Assembly: GCA_016716905.1 (NCBI GenBank)
Contig: JADJUS010000022.1
Coordinates: 372,001-436,000 of the forward strand
Length of the DNA: 64,000 bases
Direction of reading: 5' to 3'
From: Acidobacteriota bacterium
GTDB taxonomy: Bacteria > Acidobacteriota > Vicinamibacteria > Vicinamibacterales > SCN-69-37
Shown here: in pieces, positions 1-9,008 of the stretch
How the letters are laid out: every line of letters starts with the position of its first letter
Numbering within the stretch: the stretch's first letter is position 1
Made by a program: the position numbers and the translations under genes
The notes under the pieces: model-generated
Told to the model about the DNA's origin: nothing
The model's input: the letters and a program-made list of their open reading frames with translations, nothing else
Database searches by the model: none

Positions 1-678
1 CGGTGGACCGAATACGACTCGGACCTGAAATCGACAGATCCCCTGAAGTTCACCGATACCAAGCCCTACCGCGATCGACTGGCTGCCAGCATCCGCGCCA
101 CCGGACGCAAGGACGCGGTGGTGACGGCCAGCGGCAACATCGACGGCCTGCCTGCGATGGTGGCCGCCATGGAATACAGCTTCATCGGCGGCAGCATGGG
201 CGTGGTGGTGGGCGAGAAGATCACGCGCGCCATCGAACTCGCCATCACCCGCCGCGTCCCGGTCATCGTCATCTGCTGCTCGGGCGGCGCGCGCATGATG
301 GAAGGCACGCTGTCGCTGATGCAGATGGCAAAGATCAGCGCGGCGCTGGGCCGGCTCGACCGCGCCAGTCTGCCGTTCATCTCGGTGATGACCGATCCCA
401 CCACCGGTGGCGTGACCGCCAGCTTCGCCATGCTCGGCGACCTCAACATCGCGGAGCCAAAGGCGCTGATCGGTTTTGCCGGCCCGCGAGTGATCGAGCA
501 GACCATTCGCCAGAAACTGCCGGAAGGCTTCCAGCGCAGCGAGTTCCTCCTCGAAAAAGGCATGATCGACGTCATCGTCGATCGGCGCGACTTGAAAGCG
601 GTGCTCGGGAATGCCCTCCGCATCATGTCGGGCATGGCACCGGGCGCCGAGCCCGCACCGGCGCAACTCGACGCCTGA
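1..678 (+). CDS. accD: Acetyl-CoA carboxylase carboxyltransferase beta subunit (5' truncated)
   Basis: This is the C-terminal part of the beta subunit of acetyl-CoA carboxyltransferase, which works with AccA to make malonyl-CoA for fatty acid synthesis in the cytoplasm. The frame is open from the first base, so the start and the N-terminal zinc ribbon lie upstream of the window. The visible 225 codons hold the crotonase-like core, with the family segments FIGGSMGVVVGEKITRA, CCSGGARMMEG, TDPTTGGVTASFAMLGD and GFAGPRVIEQT. It ends in TGA and folC starts one base later, so the two are very likely co-transcribed. accD-folC is a common bacterial pairing. Confidence 0.95.
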   Translation, partial: RWTEYDSDLKSTDPLKFTDTKPYRDRLAASIRATGRKDAVVTASGNIDGLPAMVAAMEYSFIGGSMGVVVGEKITRAIELAITRRVPVIVICCSGGARMMEGTLSLMQMAKISAALGRLDRASLPFISVMTDPTTGGVTASFAMLGDLNIAEPKALIGFAGPRVIEQTIRQKLPEGFQRSEFLLEKGMIDVIVDRRDLKAVLGNALRIMSGMAPGAEPAPAQLDA

Positions 679-679
679 T

Positions 680-1951
680 TTGGCTGGTACCGTCCGCCAC
701 TGGCTGTTCGGCCTCGAGGCCGCTGGCACCATCACCCTGGGGTTGGCGCCGATTCGATCGCTCCTTGCCAGCCTGGGACATCCCGAACAGTCGTTCACGG
801 CCATCACCATCGCCGGCACAAACGGCAAAGGTTCCGTGTCGGCCATGGTCGAACGTGGGCTTCGCGCCGCGGGCTGCCGAACCGGGCGCTACACATCGCC
901 GCATCTCGTGGATGTGACCGAGCGGGTGGTCGTGGACGGGCGGCCCGTCTCCGACCAGGCGTTCGACCATGCCACGGCGATGGTGCGCGCGGCCGCGGCT
1001 TTAGAGCGCACGCCGCCAACCTTCTTCGAAGCCACCACCGCCATCGCGTTTGTCGCGTTCCGTGATGCCGGCGTTGATGTGGCGGTGCTCGAGGTGGGTC
1101 TGGGGGGCCGCCTTGACGCCACAAACGCCGTTGACGCGCCCCTTGTGGCCATCACCAACATCGGCCTTGATCATCAGGAGTATCTGGGGCACACCATCGA
1201 AGCCATTGCCGCAGAAAAGGCGGGGGTGATCAAGCCCGGCGCGTCGGCCATCCTGGGCCGCACCGGCCAGGCGGCGATCGACGTGCTGTCGCGCGCTGCC
1301 GAACGGGTTCATGCCTCCGTGACGTTGGCGCCGGACGGGGTCGTGGCGCACGCAGTCATCGGTCTGCGCGAAACCACATTGGACCTCACCACTCCGGCAC
1401 GCGCATACGGACCGCTACGGCTCTCACTGCTGGGCCGGCATCAGGTGGACAACGCCGTGACGGCGGTCCGCACGCTGGAGGCGGCGCAGGCGCTTGGTAT
1501 TGCGCCTGTGGGCGTTGACGCGGTGCGCGCGGCGCTGTCGGATGCGCGCTGGCCGGGACGGCTCGACTGGCGCACGTGGCGGGGCCACGACGTGCTGGTG
1601 GATGGCGCACACAATGCGGACGGTGCGCGCGCACTGGCCGCGTTCCTACGCGAAACCGTCCAAAGGCCCGTCCCCATCGTCATTGGCATCATGCGGGACA
1701 AAGCGATCGCGGACGTCATCGGCGCGCTGGCGCCGTCGGCGTCGGTGTTTGTGTGCACGACCTGTGCGGCTCCGCGCGCGGCAACGCCCGAACAACTCGC
1801 CGACGAAGCGGCTCGGGTGGCGCCGGGTGTGCCACGAGTGGTGGCCGCCAGGCCACTGGAAGCGCTTGCCGAAGCCGCCCGGCACACAGAGCCGATCGTG
1901 GTGGCCGGATCACTGTTTCTGGCAGGAGAGGTACTGCCGTTGCTCGCGTGA
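680..1951 (+). CDS. folC: Folylpolyglutamate synthase / dihydrofolate synthase
   Basis: Mur-ligase family enzyme that adds glutamate to dihydropteroate or folates using ATP. The P-loop GTNGKGS lies about 35 residues from the chosen start. Other family signatures are EVGLGGRLDATN, ITNIGLDHQEYLG, EKAGVIKPG (carbamylated-lysine region) and DGAHNADGA in the C-terminal domain. About 423 residues is a normal length. The frame is open further upstream inside accD, but homology-like sequence begins only near the TTG at 680, one base after the accD stop, so TTG is taken as the start. No strong Shine-Dalgarno sequence decides this. lptD follows after 16 bp. Confidence 0.93.
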   Translation: MAGTVRHWLFGLEAAGTITLGLAPIRSLLASLGHPEQSFTAITIAGTNGKGSVSAMVERGLRAAGCRTGRYTSPHLVDVTERVVVDGRPVSDQAFDHATAMVRAAAALERTPPTFFEATTAIAFVAFRDAGVDVAVLEVGLGGRLDATNAVDAPLVAITNIGLDHQEYLGHTIEAIAAEKAGVIKPGASAILGRTGQAAIDVLSRAAERVHASVTLAPDGVVAHAVIGLRETTLDLTTPARAYGPLRLSLLGRHQVDNAVTAVRTLEAAQALGIAPVGVDAVRAALSDARWPGRLDWRTWRGHDVLVDGAHNADGARALAAFLRETVQRPVPIVIGIMRDKAIADVIGALAPSASVFVCTTCAAPRAATPEQLADEAARVAPGVPRVVAARPLEALAEAARHTEPIVVAGSLFLAGEVLPLLA

Positions 1952-1967
1952 TATTCTGGCCCACCGC

Positions 1968-4259
1968 ATGTTTCGATCCCTCACTGTTTCGTGTCTGTTG
2001 GGTGCGGCGTTGGCGTGGTCAGCGCCCGCGGCCGCGCAGGTCACGATCGGTGGGTGCGTGCTGGTGTTCACGAGTGCTGATGAGGTGCAAGGCCGCCGGG
2101 AACTGCGCGGCCGGCCGGGCAATCCGGTGGAAATTACCTGTGGCGACCTCCTGCTGATTGCCGCCGAAGTTGACCATGTCGTTGCTGAAGACCGCCTCAT
2201 CGCCCGGGGCAACGTCGTCTTTCAACAGGAAGGCACACGGATTGCCGCTGACCGCGGTGAAATGAACCTCAAGACGCGAACGGGCTTCTTCGAGAATGCC
2301 AACGGCACCCTGCAACTGACCGACCGGAAGATCGACAAGACACTCTTCGGGACGCAGGAACCCGAGGCAATTTTTTCGGCCAACCGCATCGAAAAGACCG
2401 GCCCCCGGACGTACAAACTGACCGGCGCCGTGTTTTCTGCGTGTGTGCAGCCCAACCGCCGCTGGGAACTGACGGCGAGCCACCTGACTTTCACCGTGGA
2501 CAAGTACGCGATCCTGCGCGGCGCGGTGCTGAAGGTCAAGGAAGTGCCGATCCTGTACCTGCCGATTTTTTATTACCCGATCCAGGAAGACAATCGCGCC
2601 ACGGGGTTCCTGATGCCTTCGTACGGTTCGTCGTCGTTCCGGGGCTTCACGTTGAGCAACGCGTTTTTCTGGGCGATCAACCGCAGCCACGACGCGACGA
2701 TTTACCACGACTGGTTTGCCAGCAGCGGACAGCAGTTCGGCGCGGACTACCGGTACGTGGCCGGCGCCAACTCGCGGGGCGATGCGAGCGTGTCCACGAT
2801 TCGCGAGAAAGAGCAGGTGGGGGTCAACGGCACGGTGACGTCTGCCGCGCGGCAGTCGTTTGCGGTGCGCGGCAACATTTCGCAGACACTGCCAGGCCGC
2901 ATCCGGTTCCAGGCACGCGCCGACTACTTCACCGACGTGACCGCGCAGCAGTTGTACCAGGTGGACCTGGCCGCGTTCTCGAGGCGGTCGCGGTACTTCG
3001 GTGCTGACGCCAGCGGCAACTGGGGCCGCATCAGGTTTTATGCCCAGGCGGAACGCAGCGATGTGTTCTACGGCTCCTCAGCGGCCAGTAACCGCTTCAA
3101 GCCGCGGGCCAGCCTGAGCCTGTCCGAGGCGCCCATTGCGGGCACGCGGATCACGTTGGGCGGTTCGCTCGACACCATCAACGCCGAGCGGTTCGACGAC
3201 CTGGACCGGCCCGAGACCCGGGTGGCGGTCAAACGCCATGACGGGCAGATGACGCTGCGCATCCCGCTGGCGATCGGATCGGCGCTGTCGTTCAACGGCA
3301 GCGTCATGGTGCGCCGCACGGAATGGAACACCTCGCGCGACCCGGTGACGGGCAAGTTCGTGGACATCCCATTGCGGCGCAACCTCGTCGAGATGCGGGC
3401 CCGGATGACGGGACCGAAGTTCACGCGGGTGTTCAACACGCCTGGGAACGGATACTCCGATCGTTTCAAACACGTCATTGAACCGTCGGTGACCGTCACG
3501 CGGACGTCGGCCTTCGATCAATTCAGCCAGGTGGTGCAGTTCGACCACGTGGACACGATCCTGGGTGGCGACACCAAGGTGACCTACGGCATCGTCAACC
3601 GCCTGTATGCCCGTGTGCGACAGGGTGAAGGACCGCGCGCGGCACACGAGATGATGAACGTCGAAGTCAGCCAGACGTACTACAGCAACTCGCTCGCGGC
3701 GTCGTACGATCAGAACTACCAGTCGAGCTTCGGGAATCTGTATTCCTACCAGCCGCCGCCCAGCAAGTTGTCTCCCCTGAGAGGCACCATCAACGTCATG
3801 CCGACCGCCGCCATGGGCGGAAAATTCACTGTGGAGTACGACACGCAGTATCGCGCGGTCCGCAATTACAGTGCGTCGGTGAATACGTCAGGTTCGGCCC
3901 TTGATCTGAACGCCAACTGGACGAAGCGGCAGGTCATCCCCGGGCTGGCGGGATACAGCAACCCGCTGAACGCCGACCACTTCATCTCGGTCTCCACGCG
4001 CGCGAGGAAGCCCAGTGGCGGCGCGTCGTTCGGCTACAGCATGACCTACGATGTCCTGCGCGAACGCATGCTGCAGCAGCGCATCGGCGTGGTCTACAAC
4101 GCGCAATGCTGCGGCGTGGCGGTGGATTATGCCGTGACGAACCTGAAGCACCTGGGTCTGCGGAATGATCGGAAGTTCAGCTTGTCGCTGACGCTGGCCG
4201 GTGTCGGGTCGTTTTCGAACCTGCTGGGCGCGTTCGGGAATAATGAGATGGAGCGATGA
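1968..4259 (+). CDS. lptD: LPS-assembly protein LptD
   Basis: Outer-membrane LPS translocon, about 763 residues. It starts at ATG 1968 with a clear signal peptide (MFRSLTVSCLLGAALAW...APAAAQ). The N-terminal OstA/LptA-like jellyroll shows IAARGNVVFQQEG-type text (LIARGNVVFQQEGTRIAADRG). The LptD plug and beta-barrel follow, with the typical VPILYLPIFYYP and ATGFLMPSYGSSSFRGFTLSNAFFWAINRSHDAT region (quoted only in short parts: YLPIFYYPI, GFLMPSYG). The same frame is open much further upstream through folC, but that part is shadow coding. The stop overlaps the next start as ATGA, which places sugar-nucleotide genes in the same transcript. Confidence 0.92.
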   Translation: MFRSLTVSCLLGAALAWSAPAAAQVTIGGCVLVFTSADEVQGRRELRGRPGNPVEITCGDLLLIAAEVDHVVAEDRLIARGNVVFQQEGTRIAADRGEMNLKTRTGFFENANGTLQLTDRKIDKTLFGTQEPEAIFSANRIEKTGPRTYKLTGAVFSACVQPNRRWELTASHLTFTVDKYAILRGAVLKVKEVPILYLPIFYYPIQEDNRATGFLMPSYGSSSFRGFTLSNAFFWAINRSHDATIYHDWFASSGQQFGADYRYVAGANSRGDASVSTIREKEQVGVNGTVTSAARQSFAVRGNISQTLPGRIRFQARADYFTDVTAQQLYQVDLAAFSRRSRYFGADASGNWGRIRFYAQAERSDVFYGSSAASNRFKPRASLSLSEAPIAGTRITLGGSLDTINAERFDDLDRPETRVAVKRHDGQMTLRIPLAIGSALSFNGSVMVRRTEWNTSRDPVTGKFVDIPLRRNLVEMRARMTGPKFTRVFNTPGNGYSDRFKHVIEPSVTVTRTSAFDQFSQVVQFDHVDTILGGDTKVTYGIVNRLYARVRQGEGPRAAHEMMNVEVSQTYYSNSLAASYDQNYQSSFGNLYSYQPPPSKLSPLRGTINVMPTAAMGGKFTVEYDTQYRAVRNYSASVNTSGSALDLNANWTKRQVIPGLAGYSNPLNADHFISVSTRARKPSGGASFGYSMTYDVLRERMLQQRIGVVYNAQCCGVAVDYAVTNLKHLGLRNDRKFSLSLTLAGVGSFSNLLGAFGNNEMER

Positions 4260-5275
4260 TTCGAGTGCTTGTCACCGGCGGCGCCGGTTTTATCGGTTCC
4301 AACTTTGTGCGATGGGCTCACAACGCCCACCCCGACTGGCACATCACGACGCTCGACAAACTGACGTATGCCGGCCGGCTCGAGAACCTCGCGGACGTCA
4401 TCGATAGTCCCCGGCATCAGTTCGTGCACGGCGACATTGCCGACGCCGCTGTGGCCGCTCCTCTGGTCCGCGAGTCGGAACTTGTGGTGCACTTCGCCGC
4501 GGAAACGCACGTGGACCGCTCCATCCAGTCGGCGGCCGACTTCATTACGACCGATGTCATCGGCACGTTCGTGCTTCTCGAAGCCGCGCGGCAGGCGTCG
4601 GGGCTGCGCCGATTCATCCAAATCTCCACCGATGAGGTGTATGGCAGCGTGCCGGAAGGCGCCAGCACGGAAACCGACGAGCTCCGGCCGCGCAATCCGT
4701 ATTCGGCCAGCAAGGCCGGTGCCGATCGGCTGGCGTACAGCTACTGGGCCACGTACGACGTGCCGGTCATTGTGACGCGCGCGTCGAACAACTACGGTCC
4801 CAACCAGTTTCCCGAAAAGGTCATCCCGCTCTTTGTGACCAACGCCATCGACAACATCGCCCTGCCCCTGTACGGCGATGGCCTGAACGTGCGCGACTGG
4901 CTCCACGTCGACGACCATTGCCGCGCCATCGACCTGGTGATGGCACAAGGCACCAACGGCGAGGTCTACAACATCGGTGGCGGCAATGAGGTCAGGAATG
5001 TGGATCTGACCAAACGCATCCTCGACCTGACGGGCCGACCCGGCTCGCTGATTCGGCCGGTGGCCGATCGTCCGGGTCACGACCGCCGCTATGCGCTCGA
5101 CACCACAAAACTGCGCCGCCTCGGATGGGCTCCGGCGGTGGAGTTCGAAGAAGGCCTGGCCGCCACCGTGGATTGGTACCGCCGGAACGAATCGTGGTGG
5201 CGGCCAATCAAAGAGAAGGACCAGGCCTTCCGCGACTACTACAAGACCCAGTACGGCAACCGCGCAGGCGCCTGA
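4256..5275 (+). CDS. rmlB: dTDP-glucose 4,6-dehydratase
   Basis: Extended short-chain dehydrogenase of 339 residues that converts dTDP-glucose to dTDP-4-keto-6-deoxyglucose. The N-terminal NAD motif is GGAGFIGSNF, followed by LDKLTYAGRLENL, HFAAETHVDRSI, STDEVYGSV, the catalytic YSASKAGAD (YxxxK) and NNYGPNQFPEKVIPLF, all typical of RmlB/RfbB. The ATG overlaps the lptD stop by 4 bp, suggesting translational coupling and a role in O-antigen or other surface-polysaccharide precursors. No rmlA, rmlC or rmlD is present in the window. Confidence 0.94.
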   Translation: MIRVLVTGGAGFIGSNFVRWAHNAHPDWHITTLDKLTYAGRLENLADVIDSPRHQFVHGDIADAAVAAPLVRESELVVHFAAETHVDRSIQSAADFITTDVIGTFVLLEAARQASGLRRFIQISTDEVYGSVPEGASTETDELRPRNPYSASKAGADRLAYSYWATYDVPVIVTRASNNYGPNQFPEKVIPLFVTNAIDNIALPLYGDGLNVRDWLHVDDHCRAIDLVMAQGTNGEVYNIGGGNEVRNVDLTKRILDLTGRPGSLIRPVADRPGHDRRYALDTTKLRRLGWAPAVEFEEGLAATVDWYRRNESWWRPIKEKDQAFRDYYKTQYGNRAGA

Positions 5276-5281
5276 TTGGCG

Positions 5282-6208
5282 ATGACGGGCCGGCCGACAC
5301 TGGTGACCGGTGCCGCGGGATTTGCCGGGCGGCATCTGATCGCCCACCTCAACGTATCCACCCCCGAACGGCCGCTGCTCGCGTGGGGCCGTCGCCAGGT
5401 GGACATCACCGACAGAGATGCGGTGCGGAACGCCGTGGCCGACGCGCGGCCAGACCGCATCGTGCACCTGGCCGGCGCGCCGCACGTGGGCGACTCGTGG
5501 CGCAGTTCCCTGCTGCCTCTGCAGACCAACGTGCTTGGCACCCACTACCTCCTGGAGGCGGTGCGCCAGCACTGCCCCGATTGCCGAATCGTTGTTGTCA
5601 CATCAGCCATGATCTACCGCACCTCAGATGCGGCGATTGACGAAGACGCCCCGCTCGAGCCGTCGAGCCCGTACGGGCTGTCGAAGCTGGCACAGGACCA
5701 GCTCGCGCTCATCGCGGCCCGGAATGACGGCCTGAATGTGGTGGTGGCGCGGCCGTTTAATCACATCGGGCCGTACCAGAATTCCAGCTTCGCGCTCTCG
5801 AGCTTTGCCCGTCAGATCGCACTCATCGAAGCCGGCCTGGTACCGCCGGAGATTCATGTGGGCAATCTCGACGCCGAGCGCGACTTCACCGATGTGCGCG
5901 ACGTGGCGGATGCGTATGCGCGGCTCCTTGATGCCGGCCAGCCCGGACGCGTCTACAACATCTGCTCGGACACGCCCCATCGCATTGCGGATTTGCTCAA
6001 CCGGCTGATTGCCATCGCCCACGTGCCGGTCACCCTGGCGACCGACCCCGCGCGGCTGCGCCCGAGTGACCAGCCGCGCATGGTGGGCAACAGCGCGCGG
6101 ATTCGCACCGAACTGGGCTGGCGGCCACAATGGTCGATCGACGACACGCTGACCGATCTCCTGCAGTGGTGGCGCGGCGAAGTGGCGGCCGGCCGCGCCA
6201 CGGCCTGA
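5282..6208 (+). CDS. rmd: GDP-6-deoxy-D-mannose reductase-like NAD-dependent epimerase/dehydratase
   Basis: Extended SDR of about 308 residues. The Rossmann motif is GAAGFAGRHL, the active-site Ser/Tyr/Lys lie in VVTSAMIYR and SSPYGLSKLAQD, and the C-terminal text RPFNHIGPYQ, FARQIALIEAGL, VGNLDAERDFTDVRDV and RLRPSDQP matches the Rmd family best. That family reduces GDP-4-keto-6-deoxymannose to GDP-D-rhamnose. The partner dehydratase Gmd is not in the window, so the substrate is inferred. ATG 5282 is chosen. An in-frame TTG at 5276, directly after the rmlB stop, is an alternative. Confidence 0.8.
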   Translation: MTGRPTLVTGAAGFAGRHLIAHLNVSTPERPLLAWGRRQVDITDRDAVRNAVADARPDRIVHLAGAPHVGDSWRSSLLPLQTNVLGTHYLLEAVRQHCPDCRIVVVTSAMIYRTSDAAIDEDAPLEPSSPYGLSKLAQDQLALIAARNDGLNVVVARPFNHIGPYQNSSFALSSFARQIALIEAGLVPPEIHVGNLDAERDFTDVRDVADAYARLLDAGQPGRVYNICSDTPHRIADLLNRLIAIAHVPVTLATDPARLRPSDQPRMVGNSARIRTELGWRPQWSIDDTLTDLLQWWRGEVAAGRATA

Positions 6209-6220
6209 CACAGCCACCGC

Positions 6221-7534
6221 ATGGAAGTCAGCCGCCAGCTGGTGCACATCGGCGTCGGAGCGTTCGCGCTGCTGTTGCGCGACCTCACATGGCCCCAGGC
6301 CGTGGCACTGGCCTCGATCGCCATCCTGTTCAACGCCTTCGTGCTCCCCAGCCTGGCGCCGGGCGTCTTTCGCGACACCGACCGCGGCCGTCGCTGGACC
6401 TCGGGCATCGTTTTGTACCCAGTGGCCGTGCTGACATTGCTGCTGGCGTTTCCGGCCCGCCTTGATCTGGTGGCCACCACATGGGCGATTCTGGCGGCGG
6501 GAGACGGCATGGCGACGCTTGTCGGCGCGCACGTACGCACCCGCGCGCTGCCGTGGAATCGCGAGAAGTCGGTGGGCGGACTGGTGGCGTTCATTGTCTT
6601 TGGCAGCGCGGCCGCCGCGGGCATCACGTGGTGGTCGGCGTCGTCGGCCCCTGACGGCTGGCTCTTCGTGGCGCCAATTGCCGCGGCAGTCCTCGCCGGT
6701 TTCGCCGAGACCACGCCCATCACGCTTGATGACAACATCACGGTGCCGGCCGTGGCATCCGTGGTGCTCTGGAGCATGAGTGACATGACGCCCGAGGCGC
6801 TGCGCGATCACATGGCGGCGCACGGACCTGCGACGGTGGCCCTGGTGACGTTAAACGTAGCGGTCGCCGCCGCAGGCTGGGCCGCGCGCACCGTCACGGT
6901 CACGGGCGCAGTCACCGGCGCCTGCATCGGCGCAGTCATGATCCTGGGCAGCGGCGTTGCGGGATGGACCATGCTCATCGCGACGTTCGTGGCGGCATCG
7001 TTCGCCACGCGCGTGGGGCATGGGCGAAAGGTCCGAGCGGGCATCGCCGAAGATCGCGGGGGACGCCGCGGTCCAGGCAATGCCATCGCCAACACCGGCG
7101 TGGCGGCATGGGCCGCCTTTATCGCCGCCGGGTCGGCCAATCCCGCACTCGCGCACCTGGCACTGGTCGCCGCTCTGGCGACGGCCGGCAGTGACACCGT
7201 GGCGAGCGAGGTGGGCAAAGCGTGGGGACGCACCACGTGGCTGCTGACCTCACTGAAACGCGTGGCCCCGGGCACCACCGGCGCCATTTCCCTGGAAGGC
7301 ACCGTCGCCGGCATCTTGTCTTCGGCGCTGCTTGCGGGGATTGGCGCCTGGGCCGGCCTCATCTCCGCCAGCGCCGTGCTGCCCGTGATTGTGGCGGCCA
7401 ACGCGGCGTCGATCGTGGAAGGCGTGATCGGCGCCACGATGGAGGCTCGGGGTATGCTCACCAACGACGTCGTCAACTTCGTGAACTCCGCGATGGGCGC
7501 GGGCGTGGCGATGCTGATCTGGTCAAGTCTCTAA
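6221..7534 (+). CDS. Fused phytol kinase-like (VTE5/SEC59) and DUF92 (VTE6/TMEM19) integral membrane protein
   Basis: A 437-residue polytopic membrane protein with two recognisable halves. Residues about 1-215 resemble CTP-dependent polyprenol/phytol kinases (dolichol kinase/VTE5 type): ELVHIGV-like start (SRQLVHIGV), AAGDGMATLVG, LPWNREKSVGG and TPITLDDNITVP. Residues about 220-437 are a complete DUF92 domain: ATAGSDTVASEVGKAWG, PGTTGAISLEGT and LTNDVVNFVNSAMGAG. In plants VTE5 phosphorylates phytol and the DUF92 protein VTE6 phosphorylates phytyl phosphate. By analogy the fusion could carry out both steps from isoprenoid alcohol to diphosphate. That function is inferred. A UbiA prenyltransferase starts 6 bp downstream and could use the product. 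Confidence 0.82.
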   Translation: MEVSRQLVHIGVGAFALLLRDLTWPQAVALASIAILFNAFVLPSLAPGVFRDTDRGRRWTSGIVLYPVAVLTLLLAFPARLDLVATTWAILAAGDGMATLVGAHVRTRALPWNREKSVGGLVAFIVFGSAAAAGITWWSASSAPDGWLFVAPIAAAVLAGFAETTPITLDDNITVPAVASVVLWSMSDMTPEALRDHMAAHGPATVALVTLNVAVAAAGWAARTVTVTGAVTGACIGAVMILGSGVAGWTMLIATFVAASFATRVGHGRKVRAGIAEDRGGRRGPGNAIANTGVAAWAAFIAAGSANPALAHLALVAALATAGSDTVASEVGKAWGRTTWLLTSLKRVAPGTTGAISLEGTVAGILSSALLAGIGAWAGLISASAVLPVIVAANAASIVEGVIGATMEARGMLTNDVVNFVNSAMGAGVAMLIWSSL

Positions 7535-7540
7535 CCTGCG

Positions 7541-8449
7541 ATGGCGGATTGGCGCACCTATTCGGATCTGGCCCGGCCCTTCACGCTGGTGGCGCCCGCG
7601 CTGGGTTTTTTTTCTGGCGCGGTCACGGCAATCGGCGCCGCGCCCCAGGACGCGTGGAGCCTTGAAATACTGGTGCCGGCGATCACCGGTGCCGTCATGG
7701 CCGCGGTCTTCAACGCGGGCAGCAACGCGCTGAACCAGATCTACGACCTGGAGATCGATCGCGTCAACAAGCCCCGGCGCCCACTGACCTCGGGTCGCAT
7801 GACCATGCGACAGGCGTGGTGGTTTACGGGAATCGCCTACGCCCTGACGCTGCTGCTGGCCTGGCTTGTGGCGCCTGGTGGACGCCACGAATGTTTCTGG
7901 ATCGTGGCGGTCGCCGTGGTGGCGACGATCATTTACTCGGTGCCGCCCCTCCGCACCAAGCAGCGCGGCATGTGGGCCAACGTGACGATCGCCATTCCGC
8001 GCGGCGTCCTGCTCAAAGTGGCCGGCTGGACCGCCGTGAAGTCGGCCATGGGCCTGGAGCCGTGGTTTATCGGCGGCATTTTTGGACTGTTCCTGCTCGG
8101 CGCATCCACGACCAAGGACTTTGCCGACATGGCCGGCGACGCACGGGGCGGCTGCCGCACGTTGCCCATCATCCACGGCGCCAAAAAGGCCGCATGGCTG
8201 ATCTCACCATCCTTCGTGCTGCCGTTTCTGATGATCAACCTTGGCACATGGATGGGCATCCTGACCGGCGAGGCCGTGTTGTTGCACGCCCTGGGGGCCG
8301 GAATGACGCTCTACGGCGCGTACGTCTTGTACCTCATGCTGCGACGGCCCGAAGAGCTCGCCACCGACGAAAACCACGTCTCGTGGGCGCACATGTATCG
8401 GATGATGTTCGCGCTCCAGATCGGCTTTGCGCTGGCCTATGTGCTCTGA
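7541..8449 (+). CDS. UbiA-family prenyltransferase
   Basis: Integral membrane prenyltransferase of 302 residues with about eight hydrophobic segments. The first Asp-rich motif is NQIYDLEIDRVNKPRRPL (NxxxDxxxD) near residue 65-80, and the second is DFADMAGDARGGCRTLP (DxxxD) near 190. The intervening YSVPPLRTKQRG loop resembles chlorophyll-synthase and related (geranylgeranylglycerol phosphate, tocopherol) branches more than 4-hydroxybenzoate enzymes. The acceptor cannot be read from sequence. Its position 6 bp after the isoprenoid-alcohol kinase fusion suggests it uses a salvaged C15-C20 prenyl diphosphate. Confidence 0.85.
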   Translation: MADWRTYSDLARPFTLVAPALGFFSGAVTAIGAAPQDAWSLEILVPAITGAVMAAVFNAGSNALNQIYDLEIDRVNKPRRPLTSGRMTMRQAWWFTGIAYALTLLLAWLVAPGGRHECFWIVAVAVVATIIYSVPPLRTKQRGMWANVTIAIPRGVLLKVAGWTAVKSAMGLEPWFIGGIFGLFLLGASTTKDFADMAGDARGGCRTLPIIHGAKKAAWLISPSFVLPFLMINLGTWMGILTGEAVLLHALGAGMTLYGAYVLYLMLRRPEELATDENHVSWAHMYRMMFALQIGFALAYVL

Positions 8450-8471
8450 CAGGGTGCACATCATCCCAGCC

Positions 8472-9008
8472 ATGCACATCGAGATTCGTCCCTACCGTTC
8501 CGACGACGATATCGACGAACTCACCGGCGTCATTCATCGCGCCTACGCAGCGCACTTGTCTACAGGCCTCCGCTACTGGGCGACACACCAGCCGGCCTCT
8601 GACACGGAAAAACGCCTTCGCGCGGGGCAAGGCCTGGTCCTCCTTGTCGATGGCGTCTACGCGGGCACCGCCACGGTTCGCCCTCCAATGCCGCACTCCC
8701 GTGTACCGATCTACCGCGAGTACAACGTCCGTGCGCTCTCACAGTTTTGTGTCGCGCCTGAGCACAGGGGCAAGGGCCTCGGCCTGCAGCTTCACCACCA
8801 CGCGCTTCAGGTGGCGCGGCAGTCCGGTGCGGCGGTCATGGCGCTCGACACGGCGAAGCCAGCCACTGGCCTGATTCGGCTCTACGAAGCCTGGGGCTAC
8901 AAGGTCGTGGGCGAGTGCGACTGGAGGCCAGATACCAACTACGAGAGTGTCGTCATGGCGAGGTCGCTTGCCGGGGGGCACCACGGAGGCACACCGTTTG
9001 AGAGTTGA
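8472..9008 (+). CDS. GNAT family N-acetyltransferase
   Basis: Single-domain GCN5-related acetyltransferase, 178 residues. The acetyl-CoA binding motif A is visible as FCVAPEHRGKGLGLQLHHH (near residues 94-112), followed by the C-terminal LIRLYEAWGYKVVGE (YxxxGF/Y) strand. ATG 8472 is preferred because the extra upstream residues in the open frame overlap the ubiA end and are not family-like. The substrate is unknown. It overlaps the next gene's proposed TTG start by 11 bp, so the two may form a small unit. Confidence 0.8.
   Translation: MHIEIRPYRSDDDIDELTGVIHRAYAAHLSTGLRYWATHQPASDTEKRLRAGQGLVLLVDGVYAGTATVRPPMPHSRVPIYREYNVRALSQFCVAPEHRGKGLGLQLHHHALQVARQSGAAVMALDTAKPATGLIRLYEAWGYKVVGECDWRPDTNYESVVMARSLAGGHHGGTPFES

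Noticed and set aside
4127..5572. 481-codon minus-strand frame across rmlB and rmd
   Set aside because: Antisense shadow of two clear SDR genes; no domain seen.
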